64,000 nucleotides of DNA from Xenorhabdus thuongxuanensis (GTDB lineage: Bacteria; Pseudomonadota; Gammaproteobacteria; Enterobacterales; Enterobacteriaceae). Position numbers and translations under genes: made by a program. Position 1 is the first letter of the stretch, and every line of letters starts with the position of its first letter. The notes under the pieces were generated by a model that made no database searches, was not told where the DNA came from, and saw only the letters and a program-made list of their open reading frames with translations. The DNA is taken from positions 1-64,000 of the forward strand of contig NZ_MKGR01000010.1 in assembly GCF_001908095.1 (NCBI RefSeq), given 5' to 3'. Shown here piece after piece: positions 51,640 through 60,434 of this stretch.

Positions 51640-52653
51640 ATGAACCCATTTTTCAAGCGTTCTTTCCTAAAATTACTTGACATTACACCCACAGAAATTG
51701 ATACCCTTTTAACTTTGGCTCATGCATTAAAAGCGAATAAAAAATCAGGTTCTGAATCTTGCTTACTCACAGGAAAAAATATTGCCCTGATTTTCGAAAA
51801 AGACTCCACCCGTACACGCTGTGCATTTGAAGTCGCGGCTCATGATCAAGGTGCCAATGTTACCTATTTAGGCTCAAGTGGTAGTCAGATCGGACACAAA
51901 GAATCCATTAAGGATACTGCGCGGGTACTTGGACGTTTGTATGATGGTATCCAATACCGTGGACATGGTCAGCAAATTGTCGAAACACTCTCGCAATACG
52001 CAGGGGTTCCAGTCTGGAATGGTCTGACTGATGAATTTCACCCAACCCAACTTTTGGCTGATTTAATGACGATGCAGGAACACAGCCAAAAGCCACTCTC
52101 TGAGATAAAATTTGCCTATTTAGGCGATGCCCGCAATAACATGGGCAATACCTTGCTGGAAGCTGCCGCATTGACGGGTATGGATCTCCGTTTGATCGCG
52201 CCAAGTGCATGCTGGCCAGACGAAAATTTGGTTGCAGAATGCCAAAAACAGGTTGAGAAAACTGGCGGTCAGATCACCCTGACAGAAGATATTACGCATG
52301 GTGTAAAAGGAGTCGATTTTCTATATACCGATGTTTGGGTATCGATGGGAGAACCGAAATCGGTCTGGCAAGAACGAATTGCATTACTGAAACCCTATCA
52401 GGTCAATATGGATGTTGTGAAACGCACTGGGAACCCAGAAGTTAAATTTCTGCATTGTCTGCCTGCTTTCCATGATGAAGAGACGATACTCGGTAAGCAA
52501 CTGGCAGAGGAATTTAATTTATATGGTGGCCTGGAAGTCACTAATGAATTGTTTGAATCAAAACACAGCATTGTGTTTGATCAGGCTGAAAACCGAATGC
52601 ATACCATTAAGGCCGTGATGATAGCAACTCTGGTGGAAAACCTCGTATTGTAA
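51640..52653 (+). CDS. argI: Ornithine carbamoyltransferase
   Basis: 337 residues. It makes citrulline from ornithine and carbamoyl phosphate in arginine biosynthesis. The carbamoyl-phosphate loop [11 protein letters not shown] is near residue 53, [12 protein letters not shown] near 135 and the ornithine-side [10 protein letters not shown] near 272. It is preceded by an ARG box. The rraB-argI neighbourhood is conserved in enterobacteria, which favours the name argI over argF. Confidence 0.95.
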   Translation: MNPFFKRSFLKLLDITPTEIDTLLTLAHALKANKKSGSESCLLTGKNIALIFEKDSTRTRCAFEVAAHDQGANVTYLGSSGSQIGHKESIKDTARVLGRLYDGIQYRGHGQQIVETLSQYAGVPVWNGLTDEFHPTQLLADLMTMQEHSQKPLSEIKFAYLGDARNNMGNTLLEAAALTGMDLRLIAPSACWPDENLVAECQKQVEKTGGQITLTEDITHGVKGVDFLYTDVWVSMGEPKSVWQERIALLKPYQVNMDVVKRTGNPEVKFLHCLPAFHDEETILGKQLAEEFNLYGGLEVTNELFESKHSIVFDQAENRMHTIKAVMIATLVENLVL

Positions 52654-52707
52654 TAGTTGATTCATATTTTGCTTCCGCTCGTACTGCAAAAATCACAATA
52701 CCAACTT

Positions 52708-52748
52708 ACCCAACTTACTTGGCTTCTGTATCTTCAAATAAGTTGGGT
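52708..52748 (+). terminator. Hairpin after argI
   Basis: ACCCAACTT (52708-52716) and AAGTTGGGT (52740-52748) form a 9-bp stem with a 23-base loop, 55 bases past the argI stop. No T run follows, so it may instead be a dispersed repeat. The rest of the 365-base gap to the next gene is AT-rich, with no gene I can support. Confidence 0.5.
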
Positions 52749-53018
52749 ATTCTCCACCGACTTTCAGTTAAAAATCAGAAAATAACTATATCACTATGCA
52801 TAAATTTCCAATATATTGATAGTCATCACATTAAACCAGATTTATTTAACAATTTGATTTATATGAAAAATTATCAATTTTGGAAAAAATTTTCTCTAAA
52901 TTAAAAAATTTTTATTACTTTTTAGAAAAATTTTTTTATCTCCCTATGCCATATTCTTTCTAAATAGTGCAATATTTCCCCTAAAAAATATTAATAATCA
53001 ATTTATAGGATTGCAAAA

Positions 53019-54164
53019 ATGATAAAAAATATAGCCACAGCATTAATCCACGGCGGAAAACAACAGGACAAAGAAAATCATGCTATTTTTCCCCCCATTA
53101 CAACAGCCAGTACTTTTGTACAGAAAGATTTATCTGAGCATGGTGAATACTGTTATTCTCGTTGCAGTAACCCAACACGCTATGCCTATGAAACATTATT
53201 AGCCGAAATAGAAAATGGTATTTACGCAACTGCAACCGCGTCTGGTGTAGCAGCCGCTGCTTTAGTCTTAAACTTGTTACCTAAAGAATCCCACATTATT
53301 GCTATGAAAGGAGTTTATGGCGGCACATTTCGTTTATTTGAACGGGTAGCAATTGAAAATAATGGTCATCAATTTGACTATGTCGACTTAAATAATCTCA
53401 CTGAAGTTGAGGCTAAAATAAAAGATAATACTCGATTAATTTGGATAGAAAGTCCAACGAATCCATTATTAGAATTAGTTAATATCAGAAGTATTTGTGC
53501 ATTCGCGAAAAATCACAATATCTTAACTTGCGTTGATAATACATTTGCAACCGCATGGAATCAAAAACCCCTCGAATTGGGAGCAGATCTTGTGATGTTA
53601 TCTACAAGTAAATATATTGGTGGTCATTCGGATCTTATTGGTGGAGCGGTTATTACTCATCGAAATGATTTAGCCAATAAGCTAGATTTCTTAAAAACGA
53701 CCATGGGTGCTATTGCATCTCCCTTTGATGCTTATTTAGCACTACGTGGATTAAAGACATTAGCGTTACGAATGTCAGCACAATGCGCTAATGCACTTGA
53801 AATTGCCAATTTTCTTCAATCTCATCCAAACATTGAACAAGTTTATTATCCCGGTTTACCCTCTCACCCGCACTATTCCATTTGCCAGCAGCAAATGCGC
53901 GCAAGTGGTGCCGTCGTTACGATTAAATTAAAAGGCGATCTGGAGGACACAAAGAGATTTTTAAGCAAATTACGCTATTTTGTTTTAGCAGAATCTCTCG
54001 GTGGTGTAGAAAGTATGGTTAACCATTCTGCAACTATGTCACACGGCTCCATGACAAAAGAAGAGCGTGAAGAGATTGGTATTTATGATACTGTATTACG
54101 CTTATCAGTAGGTATTGAAGATATTCGTGATTTATTAGCTGATCTTGAACAAGCATTAGAATAA
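53019..54164 (+). CDS. Trans-sulfuration-family PLP lyase (methionine gamma-lyase / cystathionine lyase-like)
   Basis: 381 residues of the Cys/Met-metabolism PLP family. Seen are YSRCSNPTRYAYETLLAE, the cofactor loop around YGGTFRLFE, and the PLP lysine in LSTSKYIGGHSDLIGG near residue 202. The C-terminal VESMVNHSATMSHGSM and LRLSVGIEDIRDLLADL are also standard. The exact reaction (methionine, cystathionine or cysteine cleavage) is not decidable by eye. It heads an operon with an NhaC-type antiporter and D-cysteine desulfhydrase, which points to catabolism of sulfur amino acids to pyruvate or an oxoacid, ammonia and sulfide or thiol. AT-rich codon use. Confidence 0.85.
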   Translation: MIKNIATALIHGGKQQDKENHAIFPPITTASTFVQKDLSEHGEYCYSRCSNPTRYAYETLLAEIENGIYATATASGVAAAALVLNLLPKESHIIAMKGVYGGTFRLFERVAIENNGHQFDYVDLNNLTEVEAKIKDNTRLIWIESPTNPLLELVNIRSICAFAKNHNILTCVDNTFATAWNQKPLELGADLVMLSTSKYIGGHSDLIGGAVITHRNDLANKLDFLKTTMGAIASPFDAYLALRGLKTLALRMSAQCANALEIANFLQSHPNIEQVYYPGLPSHPHYSICQQQMRASGAVVTIKLKGDLEDTKRFLSKLRYFVLAESLGGVESMVNHSATMSHGSMTKEEREEIGIYDTVLRLSVGIEDIRDLLADLEQALE

Positions 54165-54208
54165 ATTTACTTAATATAAAAAATAACAAAAAATAAGGTG
54201 AGTAAAAA

Positions 54209-55633
54209 ATGAATGATTACGGTATTTGGACCATCATTACCCCTGTTGTCACAATTATCTTAGCTATATTTACACGCCAGGTTATTTTATCTCTATTACT
54301 CGGTATATTAGTCGGCTTTACTGTCATTAATGACCATCATATTATTTTAGGTATACAAGGAACTATTGAAGGTATTATTGATACCTTTTCCTCCCCAGGC
54401 AATACAAAAACTATCATCTTTATGTTGATGATTGGTGGAATAATGCGGCTTGTGGTTGTTACAGGTGGCGTACGATCCTTAGTTCATTTACTAACCGATA
54501 AGACGCAACTTATTGAAAATAAAAAAGCTGTTCAATTTTTTGCAATGATCATTACATCATTAATTTTTATTGAAAGCTCAATTAACCAATTAATTGCTGG
54601 AGCATCAACAAAGAAATTAGCCAAAAATTACGGTATCCCACCAGAAAAAATGTCTTACATTATTCAAACATCCTGTGTTTCTGTTTGCTCTTCCGCCATG
54701 ATTAACGGTTGGGGAGCCGCAATGATGGGGATCATTGGCATACAGATTTCCAGAGGGTTAATCAGCGGTGAACCATTTGATATCCTGGCAGGTTCTATAG
54801 TTTATAATATTATGGCTTGGTTATCGCTGGCTTCTGTCTTGTTTTACATTTTTTCTAATGTTTCTTGGGGGCCAATGAAAACTGCAGAAATGCGAACCTT
54901 ACATGAACATTTAAATAGTGATATTGAAGATAAACACAGTGAAGATAGTAATGATATTATTAAACACCCCAACTGCCATACTTCATTAAACTTTTTCATT
55001 CCTATTTTATCGACGGTATTAATGCTCCCTATTGCCCTCTATATCACAGGTGATGGTGATTTTAGTAAGGGCAGTGGTTCAACCTCTATCTATTGGAGTG
55101 TTATGTTTGGAACTACTGTCTCTTTTTTCTGGTTCTTATTACGCCGCGTTTTAACCATCGAAACCTTTTTTAAAGAGCTTTATATTGGTTATGCCAGCAT
55201 GATAAAAATAAGCTCTGTCATGGTATTGGCATTCTTAATGGGTAATGTTTCCGCTGATTTAAATACCGGTGCCTATATTGCACAAATGACTTCTGGTATC
55301 ATTCCGGCAGGTTTTTCCATCGGCTTTATTTTCCTGATTAGTTCCATCATGTCATTAGCAACGGGCACCTCATGGGGAACATTTGCAATTATGATCCCCA
55401 TTGGGGTACAGCTAGGTATTTCAGTAGGAATGCCTCCTGAGTATATGATTGGTGCTGCTATTGCTGGTTCTATCTTTGGTGATATGACATCTCCAATTTC
55501 CAGCGATGCTATCGTTGCATCAATGGCAACAGATTGTGACCATATTGAACATATTCGGACTCAAATGCCATATGCATTGGTTACTGCAAGTTTCGCTCTC
55601 GTCATTTATTTCTATTTAGGTCTTACTTATTAA
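54209..55633 (+). CDS. NhaC-family Na+/H+ antiporter-like transporter
   Basis: 474 residues with about 11-12 membrane helices. Conserved NhaC-type segments are FIESSINQLIAGASTKKLA near residue 116, INGWGAAMMGIIG, SLATGTSWGTFAIMIPIGVQ near 382 and GSIFGDMTSPISSDAIVAS near 428. NhaC proteins exchange Na+ for H+, and some relatives exchange amino or organic acids. The position between two sulfur amino-acid lyases suggests a substrate or product exchanger. AAGGTGAG precedes the ATG. Confidence 0.87.
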   Translation: MNDYGIWTIITPVVTIILAIFTRQVILSLLLGILVGFTVINDHHIILGIQGTIEGIIDTFSSPGNTKTIIFMLMIGGIMRLVVVTGGVRSLVHLLTDKTQLIENKKAVQFFAMIITSLIFIESSINQLIAGASTKKLAKNYGIPPEKMSYIIQTSCVSVCSSAMINGWGAAMMGIIGIQISRGLISGEPFDILAGSIVYNIMAWLSLASVLFYIFSNVSWGPMKTAEMRTLHEHLNSDIEDKHSEDSNDIIKHPNCHTSLNFFIPILSTVLMLPIALYITGDGDFSKGSGSTSIYWSVMFGTTVSFFWFLLRRVLTIETFFKELYIGYASMIKISSVMVLAFLMGNVSADLNTGAYIAQMTSGIIPAGFSIGFIFLISSIMSLATGTSWGTFAIMIPIGVQLGISVGMPPEYMIGAAIAGSIFGDMTSPISSDAIVASMATDCDHIEHIRTQMPYALVTASFALVIYFYLGLTY

Positions 55634-55655
55634 CTGGCAACCCGCTGAGGATAAT

Positions 55656-56651
55656 ATGTCTTTAAAAGAAAATTTAGCAAAATTTGCTCATGTTGATTTA
55701 CTAAAAACGGCAACTATGATGGATAAATTGGAAAATTTATCCCACTATTTAGGGCGCGATGTTTATATTAAGAGAGATGATTTAACCCCCTTAGCGATGG
55801 GTGGGAATAAATTACGTAAATTGGAATACCTTATTGCTGACGCCTTACAAAAAAAGGCTAAAGTTATTGTTACCGCTGGAGCAATTCAATCAAATCATGT
55901 ACGGCAAACAGCAGCTATTGCGGCGAAATATGGTCTAAAATGCGTCGCTTTATTAGAAAATCCCATTCAAAACTACGATAGTAATTTTCTCAATAATGGT
56001 AATAAACTGCTGACGGAATTATTCAACGCTCAATGTGTCATGTGTGATGAATTGACCGATCCAAATAAGCAAATGGAAGAATTGATTGATCAACTCAATC
56101 TCGAAGATGCTTATATTGTACCTGTCGGCGGTTCCAATGCCCTTGGTTCATTGGGTTATGTACGTTGCGCATTAGAAATTGCCGAGCAGCGCCCGAAGGA
56201 TGTGGAGTTTGCTGCTGTGATTGTTGCCTCTGGAAGCGCAGGCACACATGCAGGGTTGGCTATCGGGTTACATTCTGTACTACCTCAAACGCCGGTTATT
56301 GGCGTTACCGTCTCACGTGTTACAACTGAGCAAGCACCGAAAGTGAGTCAATTGCAGAAAGAAATCAGCTCGCTCTTAGGCCAAACAACCTGTCCAGATA
56401 TTCTTTTGTGGGATAATTATTTCGCTCCCATGTATGGCATGCCGAATAAAAAAGGGTTAGAGGCCATTACACTATTAGCGCAGAAAGAGAGTATTTTATT
56501 AGATCCTGTCTATACCGGAAAAGCGATGGCTGGGTTAATTGATAATGTGCTGAACAATAACATTGAAAGCCAGAAGCCATTACTTTTTGTACATACAGGA
56601 GGGGCTCCTGCATTGTTTTCTTATTCTGGGATAGGGTTATCAAATAATTGA
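55656..56651 (+). CDS. dcyD: D-cysteine desulfhydrase
   Basis: 331-residue fold-type II PLP enzyme like E. coli DcyD (328). It shares IKRDDLTPLAMGGNKLRKLE with the PLP lysine (about residue 55), TAGAIQSNHVRQTAAIAAK, VPVGGSNALGSLGYV and the C-terminal LDPVYTGKAMAGLIDN and HTGGAPALFSYSG. It converts D-cysteine to pyruvate, ammonia and sulfide. Third gene of the sulfur amino-acid operon; GAGGATAAT precedes the ATG. Confidence 0.9.
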   Translation: MSLKENLAKFAHVDLLKTATMMDKLENLSHYLGRDVYIKRDDLTPLAMGGNKLRKLEYLIADALQKKAKVIVTAGAIQSNHVRQTAAIAAKYGLKCVALLENPIQNYDSNFLNNGNKLLTELFNAQCVMCDELTDPNKQMEELIDQLNLEDAYIVPVGGSNALGSLGYVRCALEIAEQRPKDVEFAAVIVASGSAGTHAGLAIGLHSVLPQTPVIGVTVSRVTTEQAPKVSQLQKEISSLLGQTTCPDILLWDNYFAPMYGMPNKKGLEAITLLAQKESILLDPVYTGKAMAGLIDNVLNNNIESQKPLLFVHTGGAPALFSYSGIGLSNN

Positions 56652-56784
56652 TTTATAATGATAAATATTTAAAACCATTCTAATTATGAAATATAAAAAG
56701 GAATACTGAGTATATACTCGCCTTACTCCAATATACAGGTTTTAAGATTTGAAAATTGCCATTAATTTAATAAGCTAGCTTTTA

Positions 56785-56820
56785 CAGAAAAAACAGCTAA
56801 AAAGATGGCTGTTTTTTCTG
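56785..56820. terminator. Bidirectional terminator between dcyD and the LysE-type gene
   Basis: CAGAAAAAACAGC (56785-56797) and GCTGTTTTTTCTG (56808-56820) are perfect inverted copies with T runs on either strand, between convergent genes. Confidence 0.88.
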
Positions 56821-56855
56821 AATTTAGTTAGATATTTTGCCCTCACTTGGCAAAA

Positions 56856-57482
56856 TCATCGCCGACTACTTATCACTAACTTAAACGCAAACAGCAAAAA
56901 TAATCCACCTGTCGCGCGGTTCATCCATTTAATGACATTTTCACGGCGTAATAGATGGGAAAGAGGGCGTGTGGCATAAATCAATAACAGTGACCACAAT
57001 GTACCAAGCAAAACATGAATTGCCACTAAACTGAATATCCATAAAGTGGGAGAATGCCCCTGGGGTATAAACTGCGGTAGGAATGAAACATAAAACGCGC
57101 CCATTTTCGGATTCAGTACATTGCCCAACATCCCTTTAATAAACCAATTTTGGCCTTTAACGGAAGAAGATACCTCTCCGCCAAGATCCTTTTTGGGATA
57201 CCAAATCATTTGAATGCCCAACCAGCATAAATACAATGCACCACACCATTTTAATATATTGAATGCTAGCTCTGATACGGCAATCAATGTACCGAGGCCG
57301 AATGCCACCATTGCTCCCCAAATAAAACATCCCGTATTAATACCAAGGGCGGCCTGAAAAGCTTTCTTACTCCCTTCCACCGTTGCAGTTCGCAGAACTA
57401 GCGCAGTATCCAGGCCAGGAGTCAATGTAAGCAATGTCGCCGCCACAGTAAATGCAAGCAGGGAATCCATAACGGTCATATC
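56856..57482 (-). CDS. LysE/RhtB-family amino-acid exporter
   Basis: About 208 residues with five to six membrane helices. The family N terminus MDSLLAFTVAATLLTLTPGL (with the conserved TPGL) is clear from the ATG at 57482, which has GGAG upstream; the 29 residues encoded before it do not belong to the family. GMLGNVLNPKMGAFYVSFLP near residue 115 is the second signature. It exports amino acids or homoserine lactone-type compounds; substrate unknown. Confidence 0.88.
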   Translation of the reverse strand, partial: DMTVMDSLLAFTVAATLLTLTPGLDTALVLRTATVEGSKKAFQAALGINTGCFIWGAMVAFGLGTLIAVSELAFNILKWCGALYLCWLGIQMIWYPKKDLGGEVSSSVKGQNWFIKGMLGNVLNPKMGAFYVSFLPQFIPQGHSPTLWIFSLVAIHVLLGTLWSLLLIYATRPLSHLLRRENVIKWMNRATGGLFLLFAFKLVISSRR

Positions 57483-57697
57483 TATCTCCGAATACAAAAA
57501 CAGAGGGTAAAATGAGATTACTGAAAATACTAAATTCCTTATCTTTACGCTGATCACATTCTGCCTCATTCTCTACCTATTTAATTCGCAGCAGATCATT
57601 AAATTTCATTGTTAATCGAGTAGTTAAAATTAAATTTTACCGACGCTTTGACATGTGCTTAAGGTTGACATATGCCAACTGATTTTAGAGGTGAATT

Positions 57698-57961
57698 ATG
57701 GAAAGAGTTGTGAAAATTTTCAAAAATGGACGTAATCAAGCCATTCGGTTACCTGTCATGTTTGAATTTGATGCTGAGAGAGTTTATATCCGCCAGGATA
57801 AAAATGGGGATATTATTTTGTCGAAAAACAAATCTAAACATGATGACTGGGATTTATTTTTCAATATGTTAAATAATCTTTCTGTTCCAAATGATTTTTT
57901 AGATGTCAATGATCGTAATCAGGACATAACTAAACGCGATCCATTTGAAGGAATTCTTTAA
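57698..57961 (+). CDS. vapB: VapB/VagC-type antitoxin
   Basis: 87 residues. An N-terminal AbrB/SpoVT swapped-hairpin DNA-binding domain (VVKIFKNGRNQAIRLPVMF, VYIRQDKNGDIILSK) is followed by a toxin-binding tail ending DPFEGIL. It neutralises the PIN toxin encoded directly after it (one-base overlap) and represses its own promoter. Two TTGACAT direct repeats (about 57650-57672) lie just upstream. GAGGTG precedes the ATG. Confidence 0.9.
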   Translation: MERVVKIFKNGRNQAIRLPVMFEFDAERVYIRQDKNGDIILSKNKSKHDDWDLFFNMLNNLSVPNDFLDVNDRNQDITKRDPFEGIL

Positions 57962-58353
57962 TGTATATGCTGGACACAAACACTGTCAGTTATATTTTTC
58001 GAAAAAATCCAACAGTAATCAACAAATTACGCACAATACCACCGTCAAGAATATGCATATCTAGTATTACTGAGGCTGAATTACACTATGGAATTTTGGA
58101 ACGGCAAAACAAGGAGCTACAAAATATTGTCAACACGTTTATTGAATCGATAACGGTTTACGATTGGGATAATGCCGCTGCAAAAACTTATGGTGAACTC
58201 CGTGTCAGAATGGAACAAATTGGTCGTGTTATGGGCACAATGGATCAGTTGATCGCGGCTCATGCCCTAAGTAAAGGGCTGACGATTGTTACTAATGATG
58301 CTGCATTTAGGATAGTTCATGGTTTAAATGTCGAAGATTGGAGTAAATATTGA
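57961..58353 (+). CDS. vapC: VapC-type PIN-domain ribonuclease toxin
   Basis: 130 residues, PIN domain. Acidic metal ligands are visible in MLDTNTVSYIF (Asp about 4), SITEAELHYGI (Glu about 41), GTMDQLIAAHA (Asp about 98) and VTNDAAF (about 115). Such VapC toxins cleave initiator or other tRNAs. The frame starts on the last base of vapB (TAATG). A palindrome of the family found after parE and the immunity gene starts one base after its stop. Confidence 0.92.
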   Translation: MYMLDTNTVSYIFRKNPTVINKLRTIPPSRICISSITEAELHYGILERQNKELQNIVNTFIESITVYDWDNAAAKTYGELRVRMEQIGRVMGTMDQLIAAHALSKGLTIVTNDAAFRIVHGLNVEDWSKY

Positions 58354-58354
58354 C

Positions 58355-58376
58355 AAGTAGGATCGCAATCCCACTT
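58355..58376. repeat. AAGTRGGAT palindrome, copy 3
   Basis: AAGTAGGAT (58355-58363) and ATCCCACTT (58368-58376) are inverted copies with one mismatch and a CGCA loop. It begins one base after the vapC stop. Compare 18357-18379 and 20786-20807. Confidence 0.65.
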
Positions 58377-58397
58377 AACCAACCACCTATCTACACC

Positions 58398-58618
58398 CTA
58401 GCGGGTGACTCTTTTTTCACCTCGTTACGACTCATACGGATGGCGACATTCGCCGAAAATAGGCGTATCAACCAACAGTTGGAAACAGTGATTAAAGTCT
58501 GCCATGAATCCAGCAGATTATCGGCAGCAGGCCGCAAGCTCTTTGCTATTTCCCACCAACAAAAAACAACCTAATGATGCCGATAGGTTACGTAAGTCTT
58601 GCCCGATTCTGTCTTGAT
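58398..58618 (+). pseudogene. 3' remnant of an rtcR-type regulator gene
   Basis: Reading after vapC gives SLRLIRMATFAENRRINQQL, then VIKVCHESSRLSAAGRKLFA and SHQQKTT, a stop, and one base out of frame NDADRLRK. This matches the C-terminal end of RtcR, the sigma-54 activator of RNA end-repair operons (ASVTRMATLAxxGRI ... CRxSxSLSxAGRxLFxxSRxxK ... NDADRLRKYLARFGL). The AAA+ and sensor domains are absent, so only a dead tail remains. No rtcA/rtcB gene is in the window. Confidence 0.6.
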
Positions 58619-58669
58619 TGGGAAAGTATTAGACATTAATTGGAAATTAACAAACCGGAGAACAACAAC

Positions 58670-59587
58670 ATGAAGCTGAAATTTCTAGGCACTAGTGCCG
58701 GCATTCCCACAAAAGAGCGCAATGTCACCAGCCTTATCCTCGATTTACAGGGCATCCGCAACGCACTGTGGATGTTTGATTGCGGTGAGGGAACCCAGCA
58801 TCAGATCCTTCATTCTCCCATCAAGGTAGCTAAACTGGAGAAAATCTTTATCACTCATCTGCATGGTGATCACATCTTCGGTTTGCCCGGATTACTGTGC
58901 AGCCGTTCGATGGGAGGTTCTACCGATCCCCTTACTTTATATGGGCCAACGGGGATACGTCAGTTTATAGAAACCACATTACAGTTGAGCAGTTCTTTCC
59001 TGACCTATCCATTGGAAATTATCGAAGTCCAGCCCGGACAACTGTTTGATGATGGCGAACTCAAGGTCACGGCTTATGCCTTGAACCATCGCGTAGAGTG
59101 CTACGGCTACCGTATTGAAGAGCACGACAAACCCGGCGCACTTAATGCAGAAAAATTAAACCAGGATAAGATTCCCCGTGGCCCATGGATGCAGGCTTTA
59201 AAGCAGGGAGACACAATAACACTGGAAGATGGCCGCACAATTTGCGGCAAAGATTATTTAGGTACACCGATTCGTGGCAAATCATTGGCTATTTTCGGGG
59301 ATACTGAACCGACACCCGAAGCACTGAAACTGGCTGCCAATGTTGATGTGATGGTGCATGAAATCACGCTGGAAGATGCATTTGCCGCGAAAGCCAACGA
59401 GCGTGGGCATTCTACCACTAAACAAGCCGCAACATTGGCACGCAATGCCAAGGTCAAACACTTTATCGCTACGCACATTAGCGGACGCTATGGAATTGAG
59501 GATTGCCCGCGATTATTGGCGGAATGTCGGGAAGTATTTCCAAATACTGATTTGGCCGCAGATTTTGCCATATTTATTATTAAATAA
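58670..59587 (+). CDS. rbn: Ribonuclease BN / RNase Z
   Basis: 305 residues, the same as E. coli RBN (ElaC). Metallo-beta-lactamase-fold nuclease that trims tRNA 3' ends. The zinc motif [15 protein letters not shown] (HxHxDH) is near residue 63; the start [17 protein letters not shown] and the later [14 protein letters not shown] and ATHISGRY motifs are standard. I chose the ATG at 58670, with GGAG upstream. AT content is moderate, as for core genes. Confidence 0.94.
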   Translation: MKLKFLGTSAGIPTKERNVTSLILDLQGIRNALWMFDCGEGTQHQILHSPIKVAKLEKIFITHLHGDHIFGLPGLLCSRSMGGSTDPLTLYGPTGIRQFIETTLQLSSSFLTYPLEIIEVQPGQLFDDGELKVTAYALNHRVECYGYRIEEHDKPGALNAEKLNQDKIPRGPWMQALKQGDTITLEDGRTICGKDYLGTPIRGKSLAIFGDTEPTPEALKLAANVDVMVHEITLEDAFAAKANERGHSTTKQAATLARNAKVKHFIATHISGRYGIEDCPRLLAECREVFPNTDLAADFAIFIIK

Positions 59588-59706
59588 AATATTGCCAGAA
59601 AAATGAAAACACTGTATAAATAAACAGCATAAATTCTGGCAGAAAAATAGATTTATATCACCTATTTCTGGTTAACTCCCTTCAACAAAATACTTAAGAA
59701 ATAAAA

Positions 59707-60135
59707 ATGAATTACGCAAAAATCTCACCAAAGATTATTAACCCGTTATATAAAGGCTATGAAGAAATCCATGCCTCTGAATTGGATCAAGAGCTTGTTC
59801 TGTTGGTGGAAACACGGGTATCTCAAATTAATGGTTGTGCCTATTGTTGCCATCTTCATGCTGAAGCAATCCGCAAAGATCATGGTATAGAACAAGTAAA
59901 ACTGGATAAGTTACCTGCATGGTTCAATTCCAGCATCTACAACCCAAAAGAAAAACTGGCATTAGAGTGGTGCGAAGCCTTAACGACAAACCCTAGGCAA
60001 AGTATATTGGATAAGATCAAAGAACGCTTGGATGCTGTTTTTACAGAAAAAGAGATTGTTGACCTGACAGCAACAATTTCCTTAATGAATGCTCTTAACA
60101 GAATGGCGGTCAGTTTAGGTGATCGAAACGAATAA
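59707..60135 (+). CDS. AhpD-like carboxymuconolactone decarboxylase-family protein
   Basis: 142 residues, all-helical AhpD-like fold. The redox Cys pair and histidine are in VSQINGCAYCCHLHAEAIRK (CxxC...H, about residues 43-51). Such proteins act as thiol peroxidase partners or alkylhydroperoxidases. EKLALEWCEALT and DLTATISLMNALNRMAVSLG complete the family pattern. It stands alone between rbn and the pyr operon; role likely in oxidative defence. Confidence 0.85.
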   Translation: MNYAKISPKIINPLYKGYEEIHASELDQELVLLVETRVSQINGCAYCCHLHAEAIRKDHGIEQVKLDKLPAWFNSSIYNPKEKLALEWCEALTTNPRQSILDKIKERLDAVFTEKEIVDLTATISLMNALNRMAVSLGDRNE

Positions 60136-60253
60136 TCACCGCATTATGCGGGTTGTTTAACCTGACCATTAATTGAAATAAAAATTTCTTCCGGCAATCC
60201 TTGCGATGAATGCTATCGTGAGTATAATGCGCGACGATTTGCTGGGAGAAAAC

Positions 60254-60376
60254 ATGAAAGATTGCGTTGTAAAAACTGTTAGAAAACACCAAGCTAACGA
60301 AGCTCTGTCTGCTGACAGCGTAAACGCGTTGTTTTTCCCATTGCCTAACCAAACATTTAAAAAGCCCCTCAATTGA
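60254..60376 (+). CDS. pyrL: pyrB leader peptide
   Basis: 40-residue reading (starts MKDCVVKTVRKH, ends NQTFKKPLN) just upstream of pyrB, with GGGAGAA before the ATG. Its last codons run into the attenuator stem. In E. coli, high UTP lets the leader RNA terminate; low UTP makes polymerase pause at U-rich tracts so that the coupled ribosome prevents the hairpin. U-rich codons (GTTGTTTTTCCC around 60328) provide such a pause region. The peptide sequence itself is not conserved with E. coli, only its design. Confidence 0.85.
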   Translation: MKDCVVKTVRKHQANEALSADSVNALFFPLPNQTFKKPLN

Positions 60377-60389
60377 GGGGCTTTTTTTT
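60361..60389 (+). terminator. pyrB attenuator
   Basis: AAAGCCCCTC / GAGGGGCTTT with an AATT loop, followed by a run of T, overlapping the end of the leader peptide and ending 45 bases before pyrB. This is the UTP-sensitive attenuator. Confidence 0.93.
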
Positions 60390-60434
60390 GCCTGTCCAGT
60401 CCAAGGCTAGAAGTCATAAAAGAGGAACGTAAAC

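Noticed and set aside
52719..52904. 61-codon frame after argI
   Set aside because: AT-rich, no ribosome site, no recognisable motif, and it crosses the hairpin at 52708-52748.
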